Assembly: GCF_017104565.1 (NCBI RefSeq)
Contig: NZ_JAAGPD010000020.1
Coordinates: 94,972 to 158,971 of the forward strand
Length of the DNA stretch: 64,000 nucleotides
Direction: 5' to 3'
Origin: Paraburkholderia sp. Tr-20389
GTDB lineage: Bacteria; Pseudomonadota; Gammaproteobacteria; Burkholderiales; Burkholderiaceae
The position numbers were made by a program, and so were the translations under genes. The notes under the pieces were generated by a model. It was not told where the DNA came from. It made no database searches and saw only the letters and a program-made list of their open reading frames with translations. This document shows, one piece after another, positions 23,930 through 33,480 of this stretch; the stretch's first letter is position 1; each line of letters begins with the position of its first letter.

Positions 23930-26341
23930 TCAAGGTTTTTGCAGTGTCAAAAAGGCATCGATTGTGTGCTGGGTAGCATAGAACTTTGTCTTGATCTTCG
24001 GGTGCGGCGGATTACCCGTCATGACGACATGCGGTGGAGTGCCGGCCGTTACCGCTACCGGTTGCCCTTGCGCATCAAGAACAGGTTCCTTCGCACTATT
24101 GCGCCGCCACACGAACGTAAGTGGAGTCGTACTGCCTGAGAATACATCGTCGAGCAATGCATTTCGCAAATAGAGAACGGCCTGCAGCCTGACATCATAG
24201 CCATTCAGATTCTCAATGCTTACGTTGCCGTTGACATCCCTGCTGACTGCGGCGGCGTCATCCTGAGTGACACCCGCGTCCATGTGATGGAGCATGCCAG
24301 ACCGATTCGCCACATAGAAGCAGGAACTGTCGACACAGTTTTCCTTGTTGCTATCGCCATCGTTATTGCGAGCAATCAGCGCATTCGGGTCCCAGCCAAG
24401 CTGGGAAAACGTAGCGGGAACAGTACCCGTCGGAAATTTTCGAAACTCACCGTAAGGCTTGTAGTTCTCCAAGTGCGTCAACTGAATCAGGCCGCGGCCA
24501 TAGTAAGGGTTGTACGAGGCGTGCTCTCCGCCGAGTTCCTTGACGTAGTGAAGACTGTCCGTTTCTGGAACGACGTGCGCAAAAAAATGGGCTAAACGCT
24601 GTCGGCTGGCCGATACGCCGTACTTCCTGGTACCCTTGTTGAACGCCAAAACCCACTCGCCGGCACGGCTTCTCGCTGTGCTCCATCGCGTCGTCGATTG
24701 CGCGAACTGGGTTCCTTGCAGATAAAGCCATTTTGGCGGAAAGCATCTCGCCATTTCATCCGCGCTCAACCAGCCGCATCGCCTGAAATAGCGGATAAAC
24801 TGCAATGGATGAAAGAACCAGAGCTTGTCTTCACTCAAGCCCGTCTTGTCCCAGAACTGGAATTTCTTCAGCAATTCCAGGAAGTCGTGATATCCGTCGG
24901 GATTCGTGCTCTTCTGCTTCCCATAAAAGCCATCCGGCTCGTTGAGCTTCGCATATCGGACGTCGTTGTGCGCGCTGTTCCATTCGGTCGGCGCTTCACA
25001 AATGAATCCGCGCAACTTCTCGCGAATGGCAGCATGTCCCCTGACGTAGCTGCTCAATGCATCTTCATCGACAGACTCGTTCGCATTGGATGCCTGCGGC
25101 GCCACGTCGTCGACGATCTTCTTTAGTTGATCGACATCGCACAGTCCGTCGTCGCTGAAGGGCGTGTTGCCTTCGCTGATCTTCTGCCAGCCGGTGAAGA
25201 ATGGAAAATCGGCATCCGATAGCTTGATGATGCTATCCGCGTTGATGTCGATATATCCCTCCTGCCCTTGCGCGAAAGTCACGCGCATCCACGTCGTACG
25301 CGGGCCAGGCGCGCTGATGGGATGCGGATTGCCCGCCACGCCAGGCGCAACGCCAGCGGGTGTATCGGTTGTGCCGCTGGCCAGCACCGGCTGGTCTGCG
25401 AGAATGCGCCCGAACCGCAGCAACTCGTAGCCGTCGTTCGGGCCATCCTTATAAAGTTGTGTCGCGCGCGCAATCATGCTGTATTCGTAGCCAGACTCGC
25501 TGACCGGTTGCGGCGTCAGCAGCGTACGCACCCCGTCGCTTCCCACCTGCCATGTCGACGTATATTTCGTGCCCTTGTGAAAATACGATTCGACATGAAG
25601 CGCGCCACCCTGGTTAGTACCACCTTGAAGCGGCTGGAATAGCACACCATGCAGCTTGTTGTGACTGTCCGTGCCTGGCGGCTTCGCGAGGAAGGTCTGA
25701 TCCGCTGGAATGATGTAGTAGGTATGCCCCCAGCAATCCTTGCTGGTCGGTGTTGCGGGCCCCTTGTTGTCCAACTGGGTGCTGCCGAAATATGCGTTGA
25801 AGTCGGCAGGCAGCATGAACACTTCGAAGTGGACATGCATTTGCCCGTGACAGCGCCCGGGCAGCCCCAATACGTCCTTCCGGTAGATCTTCTTTCCGCC
25901 GCCCACCTGGCCATCCTCAGGTGTGGGTGTGCGCAGGTACTCGGGCAATGTATTCAGCTGCACGCCTAGCCCCGTGTATCCATCGAGTTCGAGCAGATGC
26001 ATGTAGAGCGAATAGAACGTGATCGAACGCCCGTCGCCCGTTTCGGTCGAGTGCTTGATAAGAACGAAGCCGGCATTGCTGTCAGGTGTGCCGCTCCCGC
26101 CGTCGATTGCTTTCTGACACACGCGATACGCAACGATCTCGCCGTCCGCGATCGCCCTGACGCGTTCGTTCTGCGTCGCGGGCATCAAATGGACGCCCGT
26201 GTGCCACCGCCGGTCAAAGGCAACAGGATAGATGCCGTGCGCTAACTGGAACTGGTCAACCGCATCCATCATCGGATCCAGCGCATTGGCATCGTTTGAT
26301 GTCATGCCTGTTGCGGGCAAAAAAGGGGGGCTGATAATCAT
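23930..26341 (-). CDS. T6SS peptidoglycan-hydrolase effector, M23-like plus GH19-like
   Basis: An 803-residue protein starting 5 bases after the VgrG stop. The N-terminal third resembles LytM/M23 endopeptidases: RWHTGVHLMPA, then GRCHGQMHVHFEVF, which holds the H-x-H metal pair. The C-terminal part around residues 600-670 is chitinase/lysozyme-like (GH19): FFAHVVPETDSLHYVKELGG with a candidate catalytic Glu, then YYGRGLIQLTHLENYKPYGE. Together these suggest cleavage of both peptide and glycan of peptidoglycan in a competitor's periplasm. No signal peptide is seen, as expected for VgrG-delivered cargo. Between the domains is a region with an SH3-like WMRVTFAQGQEGYI. Confidence 0.75.
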   Translation of the reverse strand: MIISPPFLPATGMTSNDANALDPMMDAVDQFQLAHGIYPVAFDRRWHTGVHLMPATQNERVRAIADGEIVAYRVCQKAIDGGSGTPDSNAGFVLIKHSTETGDGRSITFYSLYMHLLELDGYTGLGVQLNTLPEYLRTPTPEDGQVGGGKKIYRKDVLGLPGRCHGQMHVHFEVFMLPADFNAYFGSTQLDNKGPATPTSKDCWGHTYYIIPADQTFLAKPPGTDSHNKLHGVLFQPLQGGTNQGGALHVESYFHKGTKYTSTWQVGSDGVRTLLTPQPVSESGYEYSMIARATQLYKDGPNDGYELLRFGRILADQPVLASGTTDTPAGVAPGVAGNPHPISAPGPRTTWMRVTFAQGQEGYIDINADSIIKLSDADFPFFTGWQKISEGNTPFSDDGLCDVDQLKKIVDDVAPQASNANESVDEDALSSYVRGHAAIREKLRGFICEAPTEWNSAHNDVRYAKLNEPDGFYGKQKSTNPDGYHDFLELLKKFQFWDKTGLSEDKLWFFHPLQFIRYFRRCGWLSADEMARCFPPKWLYLQGTQFAQSTTRWSTARSRAGEWVLAFNKGTRKYGVSASRQRLAHFFAHVVPETDSLHYVKELGGEHASYNPYYGRGLIQLTHLENYKPYGEFRKFPTGTVPATFSQLGWDPNALIARNNDGDSNKENCVDSSCFYVANRSGMLHHMDAGVTQDDAAAVSRDVNGNVSIENLNGYDVRLQAVLYLRNALLDDVFSGSTTPLTFVWRRNSAKEPVLDAQGQPVAVTAGTPPHVVMTGNPPHPKIKTKFYATQHTIDAFLTLQKP

Positions 26342-26346
26342 TGTTG

Positions 26347-28872
26347 CTATCGCGATATGGGATATGCGTTGCTGATCTTCACATCGCCTTGCGGAAGAAC
26401 GGGGAGCGGGGTCTCGAGACTGGCCGGCCCGGCAAAGGAATGCTGCGCGCCCTTAATGTCGATTTTTCCGGGGGCGTGAATTTCGATCCCACCATCCTTA
26501 ATGCGGATATAGGCACCGCCCGACGTGAGCAAAACCTCCTGCTTCGCCACCGCTTCGATACTTTCCGTGGCGGAAAGCAGCGTGATGCTTTTCTGCGCTG
26601 TCATTTCGATGTTGTCCGAATGCGCCCGAATCTCGACTTTGCCCTTGGCAGCGAAGAGCTTCATGCCTGCGTTCTGCACGAACAGGCTCAACTTTTCAGC
26701 AACGCTCACAATGAGCGACTTGCCAGATGCAATGTGCGTGCTTTGTCCGCTCACCAGGTTGGTGTGCGCGCTACTGGCGATATGCAGGGAATTCTGTGTC
26801 GACAGCGCGATGCCCGACGGGCTGCCGAACAGCATGACAGGTTGCTTGAACGCATTGGCAGCGCCGGTGCCGCCGCCCGCCGTGTTTCCGCAAGACGAAG
26901 AACCCGTTACGCTACTTTCAGTCGCATCGGTGAGCGACTTCAGTGCGTCGTGGCCCTCTTTGAGGTTTTCTCCCTGATGCGCGGTGCTCGCATCCGACAT
27001 CGCGTCAAGCACGCTCTGCGCATTCACCAGTTGCGTGCGTGATGCGCCTGCATCGAGCGGCTGGCTGACGGCAGGATGGGTCGTAATATACAAACCTTGC
27101 GCCGCGCGCACCGCGCCATATGCATCCGACTTCAGATCGAAGCCGCTGCCCAGATAACTGCCTCTCTCATTGCCATTCTGTGCGATCAGGTAGCCCAGAT
27201 GCAGATACGAGTTCGCGCTGCTGCTATAAAGCTGCAGACGGTTCTGCCCGGTCGCATCATCCATCACGAACTGGTTGTATCCGCTGCCGCCATACTCTTT
27301 CGACCGGTAGCCGGACAGCAAGCCATTCGAATGCCACTGCGGTTTGGTAGCGCCGTTGTAGACTCGGGCAACCACGATCGGCCGGTCACAGTCTCCATCG
27401 ACATAGTCGACGAGGACTTCCTCGCCAACGCGCGGAAGATGCACCCCGCCATAACCACCGCCCGTGTCCGACTGCACGACGCGCAGCCAGCACGAAGCGC
27501 GTTCGCCGCCGCTATTGAGCCGGTCCCAGATGAAGCGGACCTTGACGCGATTCAGTTCGTCGGTATAGACCTCTTCGTTCTGCGGGCCGACGATGATGGC
27601 CGATTCGAGTTGCACATCCGGTTTCTCATGTTCGAACGGACTCCGATAGGGCACCGTCGAACGCTGAGCCTCGATATCAACCCGGTAGAAGCCTTCAGAC
27701 GCATTGCCTGACGCCACGCCGGACCCTGCATCGGCCTGATGCCGTGCCCGCACAGCCGCCACCGTCTCCTGAAGACTATGAGGGAACACCGGCGCATCGC
27801 TGCTCACAGGCAGATTGTTCTCAATCGTCCATATGGCCTCAATCACGGCAAACTCCCGTTGATCGGCTGCGTCGCTATCGTGATCGGGATGGCCGGTCAA
27901 CGTGAAGCGCCGTCCAGCATCGACGCCACGCGCACCGCCCGCGCCGTGGAACCGCTTTGCTCGTGACTCCCACTCCTCCATGCGGATGCGCGAGAGCGCG
28001 TCACCCCGATCCTGCGCGCCGTACGTGTAAGCACCCGTGTATTCGTAGACTTCAGCTTGTGCCGGCAACGCGCCTTGCGCGGGCATGGTCGGGATGCTGG
28101 TGCCTTTCGGGTTATACACGCCGGACGGGCTTTTATAGTCGAACGTGCGCGTGGTTAATAGCGCGCTTTGCAAGGTACGCGTGCCAGACCATAGAGTGAG
28201 CGCGTCAGCTTCGCTGCGGGTTCCCGCGCGATAGAACGGTAACGTCCCAGGTGACATCGCCGCGAGCGCCGAGAGATTGTCGGTAATCGTCAGCGTGTGC
28301 GATTTACCGTCCTCTGCCTGCTGCCAGAAACCATAAAGGCCTTCCGATTCCAGCAAGCGATGCACGAAGTTCCAGTCATACTCGTCCTGTCGGCAATACG
28401 AACGAGTCGGCAGCGGCGTGGACAATTGAAACTGGAATCGCCCTTGCGCTTGAGGATGCGAATTGAACACGTCGCTGACGATGTCCTCAACGCTGGCATC
28501 CTGCCAGATACGCTGATCGCGCCTGAACCTGAGAAAATGCATCCACGACGCAAAGCCGACCTGATAGCTGGTTAGCGTGCCATCCGAGCCAAGCCGCCGC
28601 GCGGTATGGACGAAGCCGTTATGCGGCAGATAAGACTTGTCGGATTGCTGGACCCAGAGCGTGACGGGCTGTGCGATCAGTTTCTTGAGTTCGATACTGG
28701 ACGACGTCGAAACGACATCAACGGTGAATTCGAAGTGCCGTCCAAGGCGCGAACTGCCCACCGCGCGCTGCGGAATCACCACGTCGCTGCCCAGCGGAGT
28801 GTCCAGCTTCAACAGCCGGTCGCCTTGCGCAAGCCCACCCGTGACGGCCGCGATGAAATCCTGCGCCCCCAT
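26347..28872 (-). CDS. vgrG: Type VI secretion spike protein VgrG
   Basis: An 841-residue spike protein. The gp27-like N-terminal region includes YRQDEYDWNFVHRLLESEG-type sequence (here CRQDEYDWNFVHRLLESEGL), and the gp5 OB region VKVRFIWDRLNSGGERASCW and VRVGEEVLVDYVDGDCDRPI-like residues follow. The C-terminal DUF2345 extension contains repeated beta-strand units such as IRIKDGGIEIHAPGKIDIKG, seen in Burkholderia VgrGs that carry cargo. No structural T6SS genes lie nearby, so this is an orphan VgrG island that would use a secretion machine encoded elsewhere. GAGG precedes the ATG. Confidence 0.92.
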   Translation of the reverse strand: MGAQDFIAAVTGGLAQGDRLLKLDTPLGSDVVIPQRAVGSSRLGRHFEFTVDVVSTSSSIELKKLIAQPVTLWVQQSDKSYLPHNGFVHTARRLGSDGTLTSYQVGFASWMHFLRFRRDQRIWQDASVEDIVSDVFNSHPQAQGRFQFQLSTPLPTRSYCRQDEYDWNFVHRLLESEGLYGFWQQAEDGKSHTLTITDNLSALAAMSPGTLPFYRAGTRSEADALTLWSGTRTLQSALLTTRTFDYKSPSGVYNPKGTSIPTMPAQGALPAQAEVYEYTGAYTYGAQDRGDALSRIRMEEWESRAKRFHGAGGARGVDAGRRFTLTGHPDHDSDAADQREFAVIEAIWTIENNLPVSSDAPVFPHSLQETVAAVRARHQADAGSGVASGNASEGFYRVDIEAQRSTVPYRSPFEHEKPDVQLESAIIVGPQNEEVYTDELNRVKVRFIWDRLNSGGERASCWLRVVQSDTGGGYGGVHLPRVGEEVLVDYVDGDCDRPIVVARVYNGATKPQWHSNGLLSGYRSKEYGGSGYNQFVMDDATGQNRLQLYSSSANSYLHLGYLIAQNGNERGSYLGSGFDLKSDAYGAVRAAQGLYITTHPAVSQPLDAGASRTQLVNAQSVLDAMSDASTAHQGENLKEGHDALKSLTDATESSVTGSSSCGNTAGGGTGAANAFKQPVMLFGSPSGIALSTQNSLHIASSAHTNLVSGQSTHIASGKSLIVSVAEKLSLFVQNAGMKLFAAKGKVEIRAHSDNIEMTAQKSITLLSATESIEAVAKQEVLLTSGGAYIRIKDGGIEIHAPGKIDIKGAQHSFAGPASLETPLPVLPQGDVKISNAYPISR

Positions 28873-29200
28873 AACGCCTCTTTTTGTTCGTTACTGTTTA
28901 ACCCGCGCGATTCTACAATATTGAAACGAAAAATAATCGTTGATCTTTAAAATGGCTTCGAGGGTATAGATTGAAATGTAAAATATGCCATTCGCATTTT
29001 CATTGAATGGCAATAACTACGTTGCATTTATAAAGAGTGGCAATTGTGACCGGAATTCACATGAACCGACGGCGCACTCAAAATCAACTACATAGAATGC
29101 CCCCAAGCTGAGAACACTGGAACGCGAAACATCATCTTCCGTGCAACCAGTGGTGTCCTTATTCAAGCATCAGGAACCCAATTAACATATATATCGACGC
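28873..29200. other. AT-rich gap upstream of vgrG
   Basis: This stretch is more AT-rich than the rest of the window and must contain the vgrG promoter on the minus strand. I could not fix its -10/-35 boxes. No gene is seen. Confidence 0.45.
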
Positions 29201-29225
29201 CCTGCCACTCAGACACTCAAGCGGC

Positions 29226-29640
29226 ACGCTAATTGGGATTTTCAGAAGGCCCGCATCCGTATTTCGCATACAGACAGTTTTCCCGATTGCTGCCTACACC
29301 GTCGCCATGACCCTCCGCAACGGATGCGCCGATGCGGGGAGGTGGCAATTTCGAGCGGCGCGGGGCCTGTATTAACGGCGACGGTTATCTTGGGCTGAGC
29401 GCAGAGGCCTCTGATCTCACTGCAACGATTTGCAGCGCGAACGTCCGCTCTTCCGGGACAAGCCAACATTCGGAGCATCATCAGGCCGAGCCGGCGTATG
29501 GCTGAAACTGGCCGACTGTACTCATTCACTGCAGCCACCCTGAGCAGCTGTTGAAGATTCCAATAACTGCAGTTCTTCGGATCTTCCATTGAACTGCTGC
29601 TCTCGGCCAGAGAGACATTCGCGAATACTTGCACCCGGCC
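29226..29640 (-). pseudogene. Decayed coding sequence, unknown
   Basis: On the minus strand, protein-like sequence continues across different frames. One frame gives AQPKITVAVNTGPAPLEIA; near 29340 the sense moves to another frame ending GSNRENCLYAKYGCGPSENP and a TAG at about 29231. Another frame gives WLVPEERTFALQIVAV around 29440. No single frame reads through. This suggests a former gene with frameshifts, possibly part of the T6SS island. The family is unknown. Confidence 0.3.
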
Positions 29641-29876
29641 GCTCGAAAGTCTGATCGTTCTCCAGGACTGGACATTCCAGCTGATATTTCGGATGCCAAT
29701 GCGTGCGCGGATTCGGCCCGCATCGGCATCCGGGCTTTCCTGTCAGATCGCGGCGATCAGCCAGTCGCGGAAAATTGAGGCTTTGCTATTGAGTGGACGA
29801 TGGTTGGCATCCACGAGGTGATCTGCGCGCTCCGTTTCATATTCGAACTCTCCAAGCATTTTCAGCGTTCCAGCTT

Positions 29877-30499
29877 CTATCGCCTGGCGCGCCATCGAAT
29901 CTCATATGGACTGCGCCCGAGTCCTTCAAGCGCGGCATTAAACGTGAGCGTCACCTGAGTAAAGGTGATTGCGTCGTGGGGAATCTGGTAGTCCAGTCGA
30001 AGAAGTGCCATTGACGCGCGTCGAGCCAAATCAATTGCAGTGCGCGCAGTTCAGAGGGCGAAGCGGGGGGCGGGACGTGCTCTGCGTAAGCTGTCAATGC
30101 TCGGCGCGCATCCTCCAGATTCTGGCGCGCCCTCTCGCGATATATGCCTGTCAACCCCTCCACGGTATGGGAATGTGAGGCATGCCAGGCTTAAGGTCAA
30201 CGCCGCCCGAAATGGTTCGGAACAGCTTATCGGCCTGTAGCGCGTACTGCCATCGTCGCAAGGATTCGACCCGAGCGCCGGTGGTCTGATGAGATTCATT
30301 CAGGCGGATTGCGAAGTTTTTCGCGCCGCTCCTGTCGTTGGGCACGAGCGAGAAGGGCTGAACAGTTGTTACACTGATGCTGCTGCGAGGTGGACGCAGA
30401 AGCATTTCTGATGCTCGCCACGATCCGCCCCGTCGCTGGACTGTAAATGGTCTGTGCATCGGCCACGCCGGGCACGGCATCCACATCGCCGTTCGCCAT
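29877..30499 (-). pseudogene. Frameshifted hypothetical gene
   Basis: Three frames in succession carry sensible protein sequence. ATG 30499 begins [20 protein letters not shown]; a second frame continues LRRWQYALQADKLFRTISGG and PGMPHIPIPW; a third gives GIYRERARQNLEDARRALTA and IWLDARQWHFFDW; a fourth reading ends DAITFTQVTLTFNAALEGLG and stops at 29877. Joined, they give a protein of roughly 200 residues with one long Arg/Glu-rich helix. At least three frameshifts are needed, so the gene is dead or the sequence has errors. I do not recognise the family. Confidence 0.45.
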
Positions 30500-30527
30500 T
30501 ACTGCCGGATCTCAACGAAGGAAAAAA

Positions 30528-30740
30528 TTGACTACCGTAATTCTGAAACCCGATGAGCCCGTGGAAGTCGCTTTGCGCCGTTTTCGTCGCGCGATCGAGC
30601 GCACCGGCTTGATACCGGAGCTTCGTGCCCGGACAGCCTATGAAAAACCCACCACTGAACGCAAACGCAAAAAGGCTGCTGCAGTGGCACGCCTGCGCAA
30701 GCAGATCAAGCGGTCGTTACCGCCGAAAAAGAGGTACTGA
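30528..30740 (+). CDS. rpsU: 30S ribosomal protein S21
   Basis: A 70-residue basic protein beginning [20 protein letters not shown] and ending [10 protein letters not shown], the standard S21 pattern, of usual length. The start is TTG at 30528, with GAAGGA about 7 bases upstream; the frame stays open further upstream to ATG 30447 but homology begins at the TTG. S21 helps 30S subunits initiate translation. Burkholderiaceae often have several rpsU copies; this one, near a cold-shock gene, may be an accessory copy for stress. Confidence 0.92.
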   Translation: MTTVILKPDEPVEVALRRFRRAIERTGLIPELRARTAYEKPTTERKRKKAAAVARLRKQIKRSLPPKKRY

Positions 30741-31208
30741 CCGGGAGCGGGCCGGGCGGCGTTGCTGGAGCGGCCGTCCGGCGCCGAGCCCGGTTTCTCG
30801 CGTGGATCCTTGGCAAGCAGCCATTAGGCCAGCCGATACTTGGCGGCGGCGAGTGAAGATTCGCTGTTGTCGGAGCGAGAGCCGCCAAATCAATGGCAGC
30901 GCGATGGTTCCTCAAGGAGCGGCGGTGTGCGTTCGCAATGCAAGGTCTGCCGTCAACGCACCCTGTGCGCCATGCCAGGTAGGGCCACATCGCTTCGGTC
31001 GCAAAACGAACCGCTCGGTGAATCGGTTACAAGATAAGTGTTGACACAAGTGGTGCCGGACAGTTAGTGTTCGCTTCGAAGTTCAAGAAGTTCGATTGCT
31101 GTTCATCAATTGCTCGCTCCTCAGCGGTATTCGTTGTCCTCTCCCTCCTTGACGCTTCACGCGCTCTTTAACAGAGCATCTCTTCGTATTTTTCCTCAAG
31201 GATTCTTC
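30741..31208. other. rpsU 3' region and long csp leader
   Basis: About 470 bases. GC-rich stems follow rpsU: GCCGGGCGGC near 30751 pairs with GCCGTCCGGC near 30775 with one mismatch, a possible terminator. The last 130 bases before the cold-shock ATG are probably its long 5' leader, as is usual for cspA-type messages. No gene is seen. Confidence 0.45.
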
Positions 31209-31412
31209 ATGGATACCGGTATCGTTAAGTGGTTCAACGACAGCAAAGGCTTTGGCTTCATCACCCCGGACAAGGGCGGCGACGATCTGTTCGCTCATTT
31301 CTCCGAAATCAGGGCCGACGGCTTCAAGACGCTGGCTGAAAATCAGAAGGTGAGCTTCGAAACGAAGCAAGGCCCGAAGGGTCTGCAAGCGGCTAACATC
31401 AAGCCGCTGTAA
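31209..31412 (+). CDS. cspA: Cold-shock protein
   Basis: A 67-residue OB-fold RNA chaperone. It opens [20 protein letters not shown] with the RNP1-like GFGFI motif, followed by [10 protein letters not shown] (RNP2-like) and ends [13 protein letters not shown]. The usual Csp length is about 67-70. The ATG at 31209 is chosen because homology starts there, although the frame is open from 31110. The sequence around 31420-31452 has complementary GGCCCGG/CCGGGCT arms and may form its terminator. Confidence 0.95.
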   Translation: MDTGIVKWFNDSKGFGFITPDKGGDDLFAHFSEIRADGFKTLAENQKVSFETKQGPKGLQAANIKPL

Positions 31413-31690
31413 AGTTTGAAGGGCCCGGCCTCCGGCGACGGACACCGGGCTGCAGCGACACCCTCGCGGAGCGTTGTCTCCCAAAGTTGGCGCGATCGTT
31501 CTTAGCTGCATCTGTTTATTCAGCAGCTTGCCATCCGTCATACGCCTCGTTGCACCTCATTCTCCCCTCTGGCTTCAACGCCCTTTTATTGCTTTTGATC
31601 GCGTGAGATTCGGCTTGCAATGGCTTTGAATCGGCTCGCCCGTGGACATTTCGCACGGCACAAGCGCACTCGAACATTATTAAAACTAAA

Positions 31691-31915
31691 ATGCAGAACA
31701 AACACATTCAGCTGTACAACGGCTATGCCGTCCAACCTTCCGCTCATCGGTTGCCCGATGGAAGTTTTTCATCCAACCTGCTGCTCGAACGCACCGATAG
31801 CGCGCGCGCCGAAAGCCGCTACCAGTTCTATTCGCTCGATTACTTCACGAGTGAAGAACAGGCGCTGCAGCACTCGACACGCTGGGCACGCAACTGGGTC
31901 GACACTCGCGGTTGA
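31691..31915 (+). CDS. Small conserved-looking protein, unknown
   Basis: A 74-residue soluble protein, MQNKHIQLYNGYAVQPSAHR at the start and RWARNWVDTRG at the end. The layout (an early Tyr-x-Gly segment, a central beta region, a final helix with W..NW) recalls the small Burkholderia stress-type proteins also encoded at 32442 and 33193 in this window. There is no clear ribosome site; the upstream bases are AT-rich (TTATTAAAACTAAA). Function unknown. Confidence 0.6.
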   Translation: MQNKHIQLYNGYAVQPSAHRLPDGSFSSNLLLERTDSARAESRYQFYSLDYFTSEEQALQHSTRWARNWVDTRG

Positions 31916-32104
31916 AGGCGACGCCCGGGCTCGAAACACGCGACGCGTCTGAGGCACCAGGGCGCGCGCAACAGGGCGCGTCCCAGCACGTTGCCGGCAG
32001 CCGCGCACACAACGCAACCGTGGTCGGCGTATGCAACGTTCCGTCGCGCGACCTTCCTTGAATCGGGTCAAGGGTAGACCAACAGCTTCACGCGATGAAG
32101 GTGC

Positions 32105-32404
32105 CTACATCAGCGAAAAAACAATCGCGCCGCGGTCCTCGAAATGTGTGGCGCGCCGGACAAAGCGATATTTCTGTCCGTCGATTTCAATCCGATTGGA
32201 ACCGGAACGGGTCATTTTGAGAATGTCGCACGCAATGAGCGCCGCGATCGTGCCACTGTATTCCCAATGCCCCTGATCCTCCATGGCATTTCCGATGTAA
32301 ATTGCGCAAAGGTCATCGCACCTCTGCATCATGATGACGCTGCCGGTTGTGCCGAGCGAAAGATCAAGATACCCGGCTAGCGTCGAGAGCGGCTCGGACG
32401 TCAT
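32105..32404 (-). CDS. Small hypothetical protein
   Basis: A 99-residue protein starting MTSEPLSTLAGYLDLSLGTT and containing CDDLCAIYIGNAMEDQGHWE. ATG 32404 is preferred because GGAGAAGG lies upstream; a longer frame extends to 32566 and would overlap the next gene. It is soluble, with no signal peptide. The order with the gene at 32442 suggests co-transcription. I recognise no family. Confidence 0.55.
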   Translation of the reverse strand: MTSEPLSTLAGYLDLSLGTTGSVIMMQRCDDLCAIYIGNAMEDQGHWEYSGTIAALIACDILKMTRSGSNRIEIDGQKYRFVRRATHFEDRGAIVFSLM

Positions 32405-32441
32405 CACAAACCTTCTCCATTTGCCATCGACACCATGCGTG

Positions 32442-33014
32442 TCATTGACGGTGATCGCCGGATAGCAACTGACGCGAACCGCAGTGAGTCTCGAGCCATT
32501 CGGTCGCCCACTCGGCGGCAAACCGTACGGCATCTTCGCGTGCATCAAAGCCACACAAGTCGCCACTCAGATGCACATCGTATTCATGCCCATCGGTGCC
32601 GCTGCGACTGATCCTCGCATGGGCGATATATTCGCCGTCGGCCCGACGCGGGGTAGTATCGATGTGGAAAGCTTCAGCATAGTCGTACATGTGTTTCTCC
32701 TCGCGGCATGCAACGGACATGCCCCTGCGCCCTGGGCAGCGGTTCCGCGGCTTGATTCGATGCGCCCCCGATGCGTTCACCATCAGTCCGGTCGCGCATC
32801 GTCCGATCGCAAGACGCAATCGCTCGCGTTTGAGTTTCCACTGACGCAGTTGCGCTTCCAGAAATGTGAGCGTGTTGAGGCGCGGGATTGCCGACGTACC
32901 TGTCGCCACCAACTCATCGATCGAGAGTCGGCAAGTGTTCAGTTCCACTTCACGGAGTGCTATTTCTGCCTCCACACTGCGATGCTGCATGATCAGATCG
33001 GCGAGTTGAGACAT
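32442..33014 (-). CDS. Two-part small protein: coiled coil plus stress-type domain, or two genes in one frame
   Basis: One uninterrupted frame of 190 codons. Residues 1-75 form an Arg/Leu/Glu-rich helix (MSQLADLIMQHRSVEAEIAL...). Residues 109-190 form a separate domain beginning MYDYAEAFHIDTTPRRADGE and ending near FAAEWATEWLETHC. Both possible starts have ribosome sites: GAGGTG before 33014, and a stronger GAGGAG before an internal ATG at 32690. It may be two genes without an intervening stop, or one protein also made in a short form. Function unknown; the second part resembles the protein at 31691. Confidence 0.5.
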   Translation of the reverse strand: MSQLADLIMQHRSVEAEIALREVELNTCRLSIDELVATGTSAIPRLNTLTFLEAQLRQWKLKRERLRLAIGRCATGLMVNASGAHRIKPRNRCPGRRGMSVACREEKHMYDYAEAFHIDTTPRRADGEYIAHARISRSGTDGHEYDVHLSGDLCGFDAREDAVRFAAEWATEWLETHCGSRQLLSGDHRQ

Positions 33015-33192
33015 AACACCTCATTAGACAAGTAGTTCGATCTGTCGGAAGTTATGCTTCACGAGGCGGTGCATGCGTGATGTGCATTCGACCGGACGCA
33101 TGCCGGGAAGCATCGGCAAATACCGTTCTGCTTCTCTTGCGGATCATGCAGATAACGCGGACAGTAACCGGGCTTGGAAAGGACGCGCGTTG

Positions 33193-33480
33193 CTACTCAC
33201 CATCCCAGATGGTGTTGCCTTGCGCGCTTCGGTCGATTAGCAGCTTGCCGTAAGCGGTTGAGGCGCGCCTTGCGTCACCGGCACTCGGAAACGGGATATC
33301 GACCTGGAGCCGAAAAACGCGGCTTCTCCCCTCGAGGCCGTCGGCACCGCGTTCTCTGATCCGCACAGCCGCATCGAAGCCCGCATCGTAGTCGTGGGCA
33401 AAGCCTGCCCGCGTTGGCGTGTGCGGAAAAACAAGCGGACAAACCTCCAGCCCCTTATACACGTAGATACCGTCTGCCAT
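33193..33480 (-). CDS. Small conserved-looking protein, unknown
   Basis: A 95-residue protein starting MADGIYVYKGLEVCPLVFPH, with FDAAVRIRERGADGLEGRSR and a final AYGKLLIDRSAQG. ATG 33480 has GAGGTG seven bases before it; the frame is open to 33567 but this start is better. The Y-x-G-x-x-V-x-P opening recalls small proteins that cluster near csp genes in Burkholderiaceae. Function unknown. Confidence 0.6.
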   Translation of the reverse strand: MADGIYVYKGLEVCPLVFPHTPTRAGFAHDYDAGFDAAVRIRERGADGLEGRSRVFRLQVDIPFPSAGDARRASTAYGKLLIDRSAQGNTIWDGE

